A stretch of 64,000 nt of DNA from Leptospira venezuelensis. Its GTDB lineage: Bacteria > Spirochaetota > Leptospiria > Leptospirales > Leptospiraceae. The notes under the pieces are model-generated. The model was not told the DNA's origin and ran no database searches. It saw only the letters and a list, made by a program, of their open reading frames with translations. Where the stretch lies: positions 124,001 to 188,000 of the forward strand of contig NZ_NETS01000007.1 in assembly GCF_002150035.1 (NCBI RefSeq), given 5' to 3'. Below are positions 53,273 through 61,014 of the stretch, one piece after another (positions within the stretch are counted from its first letter, which is position 1; every line of letters starts with the position of its first letter). A program made the position numbers and the translations under genes.

Positions 53273-54421
53273 TTATTTTTTAGGCTCTATATCGGACCCT
53301 AATAGAACTGTGGAGTCCAGCCCTAGGTCCTTTCTTAATACATGATATACTTTTGTTTTTTCTAATATGGAGGAAATTTTATCCGCCACTGCAGTATTCC
53401 CGGAACGATCCAAGATAATCGTTTTTTTGATATCTTTGGTCCAAGCGTTATCAACTGAAAGGACTTTGATCCTTTTGTCTGCTAACGTAGTTCTTACGTC
53501 TTTTGCAAGACCAGCCACATCGGTTCCATTCAATACTTCCGTTCTTGCATATTCCCCATCCGTAAAGATCTCGGCGGAAACATCTTTATGAAATTTACGG
53601 ATAGCAACGGAAGCTCTGGCTGGATCCGCTGTTAAGAATAAACGTCTAGTTTTTGGATCCAATGACGGCTCACCCGGAAGTTCTGTAATTCCGAATGCAA
53701 GTCTATGAGAAGTAGCAAATTTTAGAAGAGTGTAAAAATCTTCTTTGGAAAAATCGGAATCTATCAGGTTAAAAACCATCTCCGACCAAAATGAATTCAG
53801 AAGTTCTTTGTTTTCGTATAATGTTTCGTAAATAGATAAAACAGCACTTTCTTGTCTGCTGATCCGATCCAGATAGTCCAAAGTTTCTTTCTTATCCATG
53901 TAAGAAACGTAATCATACGCATCTTCTCCGGAATAAGAATACAAACCGGGTTCTCTTACATAAGAAGGAGAAATTCTATTTGTGCGATTATCAGTGTATA
54001 AATTCACTCCGCCTAAGATATCTACAATCTTAATAAAGGAAGAAGCATTGATCTTTACAGTATAATTTGGCTTGGAACCTAAGATATCTTGAACTGCATC
54101 CTTAACTGCAGATGTTGCCTTGGATTTAATTTGTTCTAAACTATCTTCCGGATCTTCAAATGTAGTAATAGGATGAAAGAAAAATAAGCCGACTCTTTCT
54201 TGGGAAGGGAAGATAGTCGCTAAAAATCCGAATTCATATACATCGTCGTTCCCAACGGCATGGAAAAGTATATGGATCGGTTTACCTGAACTGATCTTTT
54301 CGTCTAGGCCTGTTCTTCTGAAATTACGAAATAGGAAAAATAGTAAGGCCAAAAATAGAAAGCCTGCGGCTATCCATAATGGAATCAGATTAAAAGGTCG
54401 AATCGGTTTGTTAGGACTCAA
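53273..54421 (-). CDS. LytR-CpsA-Psr-like protein with LytR_C domain, catalytic residues lost
   Basis: The 382-residue protein has an N-terminal membrane anchor (about 10-32), a domain aligning with the LCP fold (about 50-260; IKIVDILGGVNLYTDN resembles the GGV-- segment and YSYSGEDAYDYVSYM the GeeALaYvR segment) and a C-terminal LytR_C domain (about 285-370: EVLNGTDVAGLAKDVRTTL). The conserved catalytic Asp/Arg positions (IPRD, YvRsR) are not seen: HPIT and YVSYMDK stand in their place. Function is probably structural or regulatory at the envelope. Flanked by yqeK and rsfS. Confidence 0.75.
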   Translation of the reverse strand: MSPNKPIRPFNLIPLWIAAGFLFLALLFFLFRNFRRTGLDEKISSGKPIHILFHAVGNDDVYEFGFLATIFPSQERVGLFFFHPITTFEDPEDSLEQIKSKATSAVKDAVQDILGSKPNYTVKINASSFIKIVDILGGVNLYTDNRTNRISPSYVREPGLYSYSGEDAYDYVSYMDKKETLDYLDRISRQESAVLSIYETLYENKELLNSFWSEMVFNLIDSDFSKEDFYTLLKFATSHRLAFGITELPGEPSLDPKTRRLFLTADPARASVAIRKFHKDVSAEIFTDGEYARTEVLNGTDVAGLAKDVRTTLADKRIKVLSVDNAWTKDIKKTIILDRSGNTAVADKISSILEKTKVYHVLRKDLGLDSTVLLGSDIEPKK

Positions 54422-54463
54422 ATCAAAGCCTCGGATTCCATTCAGAAAGAAAAAATAACCCTG

Positions 54464-55057
54464 TCAATTGGATAATTTTCCCAAGGCGAAATGATACATG
54501 GAGATGGTTCTTTTATGGATTTCTCGTTTATGATCTAAGAGGTTCTGCATGGTATGGGCCGCCTTATTCAAAACGGCAGAGTATAGATTTTTCTTGGCCT
54601 CGTTTCTCCATTCCGAATATTCCGTTTGTCTTTCTGCAAATTCGGAACCCAAAAAGTCAGCCGCATATAAGATATAATCCAAAAGATTCAGGTCGTCTCC
54701 GCCAAGAGTATGGTGTTTCACTGCATCCAAAACGGATCTTGTTTTTAAGCCATATTCCGTTTCTAAATAGTAAGGAGCCGATCTGGAATGCCAGGCTGCT
54801 TCCGGAAGTTTAGGAGATTCAGAATCGTTCACTTTAGTAAAAAGTTCTAAATGGAATTCTTTAGTTTTTTGCTTAGTAATATCGTGAACCACGCCAGCTA
54901 AATAAGCTTCCTTGGTTTCATTCGGAGAATGGATGCTCGCGAGTTCTTCTGCGATCTCTGCCACACGAAGACTATGCTCCCAACGGGTCTTAGTGATCTC
55001 ATTCGGGACAATATCGGTAAAATATTTTATTTGTTCTATGGTAGTATTCGGAAGCAT
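54464..55057 (-). CDS. yqeK: YqeK-like HD-domain hydrolase (symmetrical Ap4A hydrolase type)
   Basis: A 197-residue HD-domain protein: RWEHSLRVAEIAEELA (first His), HDITKQK (HD), AAWHSRSAPYYLE and HHTLGGDDLNLLDYILYAADF provide the remaining metal ligands. YqeK proteins hydrolyse Ap4A symmetrically to ADP. It lies between nadD and the LytR-like gene, the same order as in many bacteria where nadD, yqeK and rsfS sit together. Confidence 0.92.
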   Translation of the reverse strand: MLPNTTIEQIKYFTDIVPNEITKTRWEHSLRVAEIAEELASIHSPNETKEAYLAGVVHDITKQKTKEFHLELFTKVNDSESPKLPEAAWHSRSAPYYLETEYGLKTRSVLDAVKHHTLGGDDLNLLDYILYAADFLGSEFAERQTEYSEWRNEAKKNLYSAVLNKAAHTMQNLLDHKREIHKRTISMYHFALGKLSN

Positions 55058-55081
55058 CTGGTTCAGGTTGGAAAGGACCGT

Positions 55082-55690
55082 TTAACAATATGATTTATTC
55101 TTTAGTATGATATTCCACACTTCATCCGACAATGCAATCGGTTTACTATTCTCCAAAATACATTTAGGAAGTTCTTCTCTTAAGTTCGTAGAAGCCGCTT
55201 CTATAATCCGATTTTGTAAAAATACGATCTTATTTTGAAAATTCTGCAGATTTTCATTTTGGGGAATAGACTCTGAAAATCTTCGGAAGACCAAAAGAGA
55301 ATACACCCTATCCAAAATATTCTCCCAGTTATTCCATTTATGGAATTCCGAATAATTATCCTCTCCAATTAACAGTGCGAGCTCCGCATCCGGTTTTATA
55401 TTCAAAAGTTCTAAAATAGTTTCCTCGGTATAACTGGGAGTTTCTCTTTTTATCTCCCAATCCCAAACTATAGTATTCGGGAAATTTTTGAACTGAGCTT
55501 TAACAAGATCCAGGATTAGCTCTGGAGGAGTTTTTTTATTTTGTTTCCAGGGGGAGGTATGGTTCGGAACGATCAAAAGTTCTTTTGCATTCGGAAAATT
55601 TTCCCAAAAACTGGACGCAACTTCTGCATGACCTAGATGAGGAGGATCAAAGCTCCCCCCAAAAACTCCGACCAGACCGGAAGAGTTCAT
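55082..55690 (-). CDS. nadD: Nicotinate-nucleotide adenylyltransferase
   Basis: NadD with the nucleotidyltransferase HxGH motif in VGVFGGSFDPPHLGHAEVA and the C-terminal ASTNLREEL (the SST-IR-like motif). It converts nicotinate mononucleotide and ATP to deamido-NAD. An ATG at 55768 exists far inside proA; the ATG at 55690, giving 202 residues, starts just before the nucleotide-binding loop and is preferred, though 55741 cannot be excluded. Downstream of proA by 19 bases. Confidence 0.93.
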   Translation of the reverse strand: MNSSGLVGVFGGSFDPPHLGHAEVASSFWENFPNAKELLIVPNHTSPWKQNKKTPPELILDLVKAQFKNFPNTIVWDWEIKRETPSYTEETILELLNIKPDAELALLIGEDNYSEFHKWNNWENILDRVYSLLVFRRFSESIPQNENLQNFQNKIVFLQNRIIEAASTNLREELPKCILENSKPIALSDEVWNIILKNKSYC

Positions 55691-55709
55691 TAGAGAAGTA
55701 GAAGGTCCC

Positions 55710-56972
55710 TTATCCTCGGACCTGTCCTTCTCCTTCCGCATATGTAGTGGTTGTTGTAAGATGAACAAGTCCCATCGGTCCTCTTACGTGCAGTTTTCCT
55801 GTTGAAATTCCTACTTCCGCTCCGAGGCCGAATTCTCCTCCATCATGAAAACGAGTAGAGATATTCACAAAGATCGCAGCAGAATCCAAGGAACGACTAA
55901 AAAAGTTCGCAGCGCTAATGTCTTCTGTTATGATCGCTTCTGTGTGACCTGAGCTTGTTGCCTCAATAAATTCGATTGCTTCCTCTATCTTATCTACTGT
56001 TTTTACGGAGAATCTTAGATCCAAAAATTCTTCTAGATAATCTTCTTCCTTAACTGCTTGGCCTTTCGGATAGATCGCAAGTGATCTCGGATCTAAAAGA
56101 AGTTGTACACCTTTAGATGCGAGGCCCTCTAATAATTCTTTCGTATAAGGATATTCGGAATGTATAATTAAGTTTTCTGCAGCATTACAAACTCCAGGTC
56201 TTTGCACCTTGGAATTGATTGCGATCGGTAAAACTTTTTCAGGATCTGCTGATTTATCTATATAAAGATTCACCACTCCCTTATCATGTTTTACCACAGG
56301 GATGAGAGAATTTTCCGAAACAAAACGGATGAGACCTTCTCCGCCTCTAGGAACTACTATATCAATATAAGATGTTTGTTTTAGGAAAGGGATCATATAT
56401 TCTCTTTCCGTTCTATCTACGAAGGTTACTGCATTCGGAGGCAGACCTTCTTCTTTTAAACAATCTTGGAAAATTTTTGCAAGTATTGTGTTGGAGTAGA
56501 TCGCTTCTGAACCGCCACGTAAAATACATGCGTTCCCTGATTTGAAAGATAAAGCTCCCACATCAATCGTAACATTTGGTCTGGATTCGTAGATTACCAT
56601 CACCACACCTAAGGGAACTCTTTTTGTATTTAAACGAATTCCATTTGGAAGGGTAGTTCCTCTTACAGTTTCGCCTACTGGATCCGGAAGAGCCTTAATT
56701 TCTAAAACTGCATTAGCGAGGCCTTGGATCCTTTTTTCATCCAAGGTTAATCTGTCCAAAAGTGCGGAAGACAATCCTTTTGATTTTCCTGCTTCTAGAT
56801 CCTTAAGATTCTCTTTTAGAATTTCAGATTTTCGGGAGACCAATGCAGAAGCTAGTTTTTCCAAAACCTTATTCTTTTGGGAAGTATGGATGGATCGAAT
56901 TTGTCTATAAGCATCTTTCGCGGATTTACAAAGTTCGTCTACGTAGATGGATTCTGCGGATCGTTGGATCAT
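55710..56972 (-). CDS. proA: Glutamate-5-semialdehyde dehydrogenase (gamma-glutamyl phosphate reductase)
   Basis: A full-length 420-residue ProA: VPLGVVMVIYESRPNVTIDVGALSFKSGNACILRGG, the catalytic Cys region KVQRPGVCNAAENLI and the terminal GGEFGLGAEVGISTGKLHVRGPMGL. It reduces gamma-glutamyl phosphate to glutamate semialdehyde with NADPH, the second step of proline synthesis. Its start overlaps the proB stop by 4 bases. Confidence 0.96.
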   Translation of the reverse strand: MIQRSAESIYVDELCKSAKDAYRQIRSIHTSQKNKVLEKLASALVSRKSEILKENLKDLEAGKSKGLSSALLDRLTLDEKRIQGLANAVLEIKALPDPVGETVRGTTLPNGIRLNTKRVPLGVVMVIYESRPNVTIDVGALSFKSGNACILRGGSEAIYSNTILAKIFQDCLKEEGLPPNAVTFVDRTEREYMIPFLKQTSYIDIVVPRGGEGLIRFVSENSLIPVVKHDKGVVNLYIDKSADPEKVLPIAINSKVQRPGVCNAAENLIIHSEYPYTKELLEGLASKGVQLLLDPRSLAIYPKGQAVKEEDYLEEFLDLRFSVKTVDKIEEAIEFIEATSSGHTEAIITEDISAANFFSRSLDSAAIFVNISTRFHDGGEFGLGAEVGISTGKLHVRGPMGLVHLTTTTTYAEGEGQVRG

Positions 56973-57829
56973 TCCTGACCTCCGTTACGTTTGGCTCGGA
57001 GAATGGATTTAATTTCCTCCTCCGTAAAGTTTTTCTTTTTACCGTTCGAGACAACCAATGTCCCGAGTGTATTTGTTTCTATAAACTCACGCACGCAATT
57101 TTTGAGATTCCCATCTATGATTCCGCAAGGAATTCCTGCCTCGCTGGAGATAGAAGCTGCCTTTAGCTTGGTATACATTCCGCCTGTACCTGGGCCGCTT
57201 GGGCCTCCCGCTTGAGAAAGTTCGGATTTTCCTACTTCTTCCAAGAATGGGATCAGTTTTCCGTCTTTTAAAAAACCTTCTACACCTGTGAGAATGATCA
57301 AAAGATCTGCTTCTACGATTAGACTTACGATCGCAGAAAGAACGTCGTTATCTCCGAATTTTACTTCTTCAGTGGCGACTGAATCGTTCTCGTTTACAAT
57401 CGGTAGAATGCCCCAATTCAGAAGTTGTCCGAAAGTATTTTTCAGATTTTTAAATCCTTCCGGATTCTCCATGTCGAGGACGCCGAAAAGAATCTGAGCG
57501 ATAGGAAGATTAACCTTAGAAAAAAAACTATCGTATAAGTTCACTAAGCGGTTTTGGCCCATTGCAGCCAGAGCTTGCTTTTCGGGGAGAGATTCTCCAG
57601 CTTCTGCCGGGTTGGAAAGTGCGGATAAAAGTTTTCTTCCTCTTGCGATCGCTCCGGAGGAAACTAAGATCACTTGTTTTCCAAGATCTCTAAGGTAGCG
57701 TATGTCCGAAACCAGACTAAAGAGGAAATCATTCACTTCCTCTTCTGAGCCAGAAAGTCTTGCGGAACCTATCTTTATTACTATTTTATTGGATGTTTTA
57801 ATTCTCTCGTTCAGATCATTTCGATTCAT
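56969..57829 (-). CDS. proB: Glutamate 5-kinase (without PUA domain)
   Basis: A 286-residue amino-acid kinase domain: IVIKIGSARLSG, VSSGAIARGRKLL, VNENDSVATEEVKFGDNDVLSA and TGGMYTKLKAAS. The C-terminal PUA domain of E. coli ProB (about 100 residues) is absent, a known short form. It phosphorylates glutamate for proline synthesis. The start overlaps the obgE stop by 14 bases, so translation is coupled to obgE. Confidence 0.94.
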   Translation of the reverse strand: MNRNDLNERIKTSNKIVIKIGSARLSGSEEEVNDFLFSLVSDIRYLRDLGKQVILVSSGAIARGRKLLSALSNPAEAGESLPEKQALAAMGQNRLVNLYDSFFSKVNLPIAQILFGVLDMENPEGFKNLKNTFGQLLNWGILPIVNENDSVATEEVKFGDNDVLSAIVSLIVEADLLIILTGVEGFLKDGKLIPFLEEVGKSELSQAGGPSGPGTGGMYTKLKAASISSEAGIPCGIIDGNLKNCVREFIETNTLGTLVVSNGKKKNFTEEEIKSILRAKRNGGQE

Positions 57830-58871
57830 CTGAATTTTCCCGGTGTTCTTCTTCGTTAAAATGTAATTCTTCCAATTCTTTTTGGAAGAAAGTGGAATCC
57901 ATTACGGAAAGTAATTCTTCTAAATTAAGTTCTTCTTGAGCAGAAATGGGGATCACCCTTCCCAAAGAAGAAACAGACTTAAGTAGTTCTTCCGTAAAAC
58001 TCTGGTCTTCCCAGATATCTATTTTATTTAAAACGATCAAATGCGGTCGGTTTAGAAGTTCCGGATTATATGATCTCAACTCTGCCTGAAGCATTTTGAA
58101 ATCTTCTATAATATCTAATGCAGCTGCATCAAAAACGTATAATATACCTTTTACTCTTTCTATATGTCTTAAAAAGGAAAGTCCAAGGCCTACACCTTTA
58201 CTTGCGCCTTCTATAATCCCGGGAATATCCGCCATAGTGTAACGGTAGATATCTCCCTTTCTTTTAACTACGCCTAGGTTGGGAGCAAGAGTAGTGAACG
58301 CATATCCTGCAATCTTAGGGTGAGCTTCCGTAATTTTAGAGAGTAGGGTAGATTTGCCTGCGTTAGGAAGTCCTACAATTCCTACATCCGCCAGAAGTTT
58401 GAGGCTTAGGCGTAAATGTTTGTATTCTCCATCTTCTCCAGGTTGAGAAAATTTAGGAGTTTGGTGTGTAGAAGATTTGAAATGGGTATTCCCTTTTCCT
58501 CCTCTTCCACCTTTGACGACCAGAAATTCTCCGTCGTCCTTTACGAAATCGTAAAGTAGTTCTCCGCTTTCTTCGTCGAATACTTGAGTTCCGAGAGGGA
58601 CAAAAAGAATTAGATCTTCTCCCTTTTTGCCGGATCTTTCGTTACCTTCTCCAGGAAATCCGTCCTGGGCTCTAAATCTTCTTTTAGTAAGATAACGATC
58701 TAAGGTAACCATGGAAAGATTGGCGCGCATAATTATATTACCGCCAATTCCTCCGTCACCACCATCAGGTCCTCCGAATTCCACATACTTCTCTCTTCTG
58801 AAATGCATGGATCCGGCTCCACCATGTCCGGCGGTAACTTCGATCAAAACTTCATCTAAAAACTTTTCCAT
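57816..58871 (-). CDS. obgE: GTPase ObgE/CgtA
   Basis: A 351-residue Obg GTPase: glycine-rich Obg fold (residues 1-158; GHGGAGSMHFRREKYVEFGGPDGGDGG), then the G domain with GLPNAGKSTLLS, DIPGIIEGAS, NKID and the G5 region ISAQEE. It acts in large-subunit ribosome assembly and stress control. The acidic tail (NEEEHRENSDESK) is short. A strong hairpin-terminator lies between rpmA and obgE. Confidence 0.97.
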   Translation of the reverse strand: MEKFLDEVLIEVTAGHGGAGSMHFRREKYVEFGGPDGGDGGIGGNIIMRANLSMVTLDRYLTKRRFRAQDGFPGEGNERSGKKGEDLILFVPLGTQVFDEESGELLYDFVKDDGEFLVVKGGRGGKGNTHFKSSTHQTPKFSQPGEDGEYKHLRLSLKLLADVGIVGLPNAGKSTLLSKITEAHPKIAGYAFTTLAPNLGVVKRKGDIYRYTMADIPGIIEGASKGVGLGLSFLRHIERVKGILYVFDAAALDIIEDFKMLQAELRSYNPELLNRPHLIVLNKIDIWEDQSFTEELLKSVSSLGRVIPISAQEELNLEELLSVMDSTFFQKELEELHFNEEEHRENSDESK

Positions 58872-58894
58872 GTTGAATAAGGGCCCTAAAATAA

Positions 58895-58940
58895 AAAAAG
58901 AAAGGCTCGAGGAAAAAATCCCCGGAAGGCCTTTCTTTTT
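58895..58940 (-). terminator. Hairpin terminator between rpmA and obgE
   Basis: AAAAAGAAAGGC (58895-58906) is perfectly complementary to GCCTTTCTTTTT (58929-58940). On the minus strand, downstream of rpmA, the hairpin is followed by T's, so it probably ends or attenuates the rplU-prp-rpmA transcript before obgE. Confidence 0.8.
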
Positions 58941-58967
58941 CCACGCACTAAATCTGAGATCTAATGC

Positions 58968-59222
58968 TTATTTCGGGTAAACGGAAACTTGCATTTTAGT
59001 TTTGGAAACTTGTTCAAATTTAACGTGACCTTCTACTAGAGAGTAAAGTGTGTGATCTTTACCAACACCCACGTTTTTTCCTGGATTCAGTCTGGTTCCT
59101 CTTTGACGAACAAGAATATTGCCCGCTAAAACCAACTCTCCTCCGAAACGTTTTACACCAAGACGTTTGGATTGGGAATCGCGTCCGTTTTTGGATGAAC
59201 CGCCACCTTTCTTATGTGCCAT
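58968..59222 (-). CDS. rpmA: 50S ribosomal protein L27
   Basis: The 84-residue L27 begins directly with MAHKKGGGSSKNGRDS, the form whose N-terminus reaches the peptidyl-transferase centre. There is no N-terminal cleavable extension, and the AGGAGAA ribosome-binding site sits at the right distance from this ATG, so the start is firm. The neighbouring gene encodes the Prp protease that trims such an extension in Firmicutes. Confidence 0.97.
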   Translation of the reverse strand: MAHKKGGGSSKNGRDSQSKRLGVKRFGGELVLAGNILVRQRGTRLNPGKNVGVGKDHTLYSLVEGHVKFEQVSKTKMQVSVYPK

Positions 59223-59224
59223 GT

Positions 59225-59545
59225 TTATTCTCCTATGAGTTCAATTTCTGAAGGATATTGTTCCTTCAAGTTGACCAATCCACTTTTCACGAGATCGAAA
59301 CTCGTACGAACAATTAGATCAGTCGTTTTTCCGGAGACGATCTTGAAGTCCAAGAGTCCGTCTCCGATTACCGCTTCTTCCGCCAAACCTTCTTTACTTA
59401 AATGTAAGTAAAGAGTTTGGATGAGTACTCCGACAGCGGCGCAGAGAAGATTTTGTCCTTTGGATCCGTGCATCTTAGAAGCGTGCCCGGAAGATTCCAA
59501 ACCAAGGATTTCTTCTCCTTTTCGGAGTATCTTAATCCGGATCAA
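59225..59545 (-). CDS. prp: Ribosomal-processing cysteine protease Prp (YsxB)
   Basis: The 106-residue protein has the Prp catalytic pair: His21 in SSGHAS and Cys35 in QNLLCAAVG, with the usual DivCAavS region changed to NLLCAAVG. Prp cleaves the N-terminal extension of L27 in Firmicutes; the gene lies between rplU and rpmA as there. It overlaps rplU by 4 bases and ends 2 bases before rpmA. Confidence 0.9.
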   Translation of the reverse strand: MIRIKILRKGEEILGLESSGHASKMHGSKGQNLLCAAVGVLIQTLYLHLSKEGLAEEAVIGDGLLDFKIVSGKTTDLIVRTSFDLVKSGLVNLKEQYPSEIELIGE

Positions 59546-59853
59546 ACTGCCGAAAGAGAAACTACCTTAACTTTTTGCAGTTGTTGTCTATGTCCCCAGG
59601 TTCTCTGAGAGTTTTTACGTTTTTTGTAAACGTATCCTCTTACTTTTTCTCCCTTTACGTCTTCCAATACTTTCAGGGAGACTTTAGCGGATTTGAGTTC
59701 CGGAGATCCGATATGGACCTTATTATTTTCAGCGAATAGTAGAACCTTAGCATCGAAGGTGTCACCAGCATTTTTACCGGTTTTTTCAGTCAGGAATTCA
59801 AGATCCTGAGTGACTTTGAATTGTCGATTGCCGACAGAGATGATCGCGAACAT
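59542..59853 (-). CDS. rplU: 50S ribosomal protein L21
   Basis: A 103-residue L21 from the ATG at 59853, starting MFAIISVGNRQFKV as in the family and ending KRKNSQRTWGHRQQLQKV. A longer in-frame start at 59913 adds 20 non-family residues and is rejected. First gene of the leftward ribosomal block. Confidence 0.96.
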   Translation of the reverse strand: MFAIISVGNRQFKVTQDLEFLTEKTGKNAGDTFDAKVLLFAENNKVHIGSPELKSAKVSLKVLEDVKGEKVRGYVYKKRKNSQRTWGHRQQLQKVKVVSLSAV

Positions 59854-60030
59854 GATTACTGGCCTAGTTTTCTCGAGTTTTGACCAGTTTTGACCGGTCG
59901 GAGCCGGTGTCAAGGGTTTTGGGGTACGATTTGCAAGGAAGAAGATTGTCTTTCGCTAAAGCAGTTCCGTTATTCGGGTTTTAAATCTTGCTTAGATTTC
60001 TGGGACTCAGATCTAATAGTCTATACTATT

Positions 60031-60888
60031 ATGAGATATCTTATCGCTAAGAAAAAAGATTTGGGAGACGGTTTTTTTGTAAGAAGGGTGCTTCCACAGA
60101 TCGAAGCCAGAAATGTGGGTCCTTTCGTTTTTCTGGACCATATGGGTCCTCTTCCCATCAAGACTGGAGCTGAAATTGTAGTCCGTCCTCATCCTCATAT
60201 AGGTCTTGCAACAGTCACTTATCTTTATGACGGAGTGATCACTCATAGAGACAGCATAGGAAAGGTAGAAGATATCCGCCCTTTCGAAGTTAACTGGATG
60301 ACTGCCGGTTCCGGAATCGTACATAGCGAAAGATCCAAACTAGATCCTGAATTTAATATTTTAGAAGGTATCCAAACCTGGGTGGCATTGCCCAAAGAAT
60401 TCGAAGAGACTTCTCCTGAATTCTTTCATCATGAAAGAGAAGAATTGCCTACAGTCAGTGGCGGAGGTTGGGAACTCAGGCTGATCGCAGGTTCTTTTAT
60501 GGGAGAAGTTTCTCCGGTTAAAGTATATTCTCCTTTATTCTATGCTGACCTGGAAGTTGAGGCCGGCGCAGAAGTAGAACTTCCAGTTCCAGCTGAACAA
60601 GAAGCTGGCATTTATGTTGCTAGAGGTAAGGCTGACGCAGAAGGAAAGATCGTTTCCATAGGAGATATGGCCATCTATCCAAAAGGTGGAGCAGTAAAAT
60701 TCAGAGCGGAAGAAACTTCTCGTATTGTTTTACTCGGCGGAACTCCACTTTCGACTCCAAGGCATATGTATTGGAACTTTGTATCCAGTTCTTTGGAAAG
60801 GATAGAACAAGCAAAAGTGGATTGGAAAGAAGATCGATTTGCGCATGTACCAGGGGAGACCGAAAGGATCCCATTACCTGAACATTAA
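60031..60888 (+). CDS. Pirin family protein
   Basis: The 285-residue protein starts at ATG 60031; an earlier in-frame start at 59890 adds 47 non-family residues. The N-terminal cupin has the pirin iron-site pattern: FVFLDHMGP, VVRPHPHIGLATVTYLYDG with HPHxG, and TAGSGIVHSE. The C-terminal cupin is less conserved, with FRAEETSRIVLLGGTPL. Pirins are Fe-containing proteins; some bacterial ones oxidise quercetin or regulate pyruvate dehydrogenase. Single gene divergent from the ribosomal block. Confidence 0.88.
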   Translation: MRYLIAKKKDLGDGFFVRRVLPQIEARNVGPFVFLDHMGPLPIKTGAEIVVRPHPHIGLATVTYLYDGVITHRDSIGKVEDIRPFEVNWMTAGSGIVHSERSKLDPEFNILEGIQTWVALPKEFEETSPEFFHHEREELPTVSGGGWELRLIAGSFMGEVSPVKVYSPLFYADLEVEAGAEVELPVPAEQEAGIYVARGKADAEGKIVSIGDMAIYPKGGAVKFRAEETSRIVLLGGTPLSTPRHMYWNFVSSSLERIEQAKVDWKEDRFAHVPGETERIPLPEH

Positions 60889-61014
60889 AAATCCTAGGAT
60901 CGTTTAAAACCGGTTATTAATAGCGATCTAATGCGTTCTTTTTCATCCTATTGAAAAGAATTTCCTAAAATTCCACCTTGTCACCCTGGCCCTTACGTAA
61001 ATTTTGGTCATAGC

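Noticed and set aside
59854..60030. N-terminal extensions of rplU (to 59913) and the pirin gene (from 59890)
   Set aside because: Neither extension is family-like and the two would overlap each other head to head.
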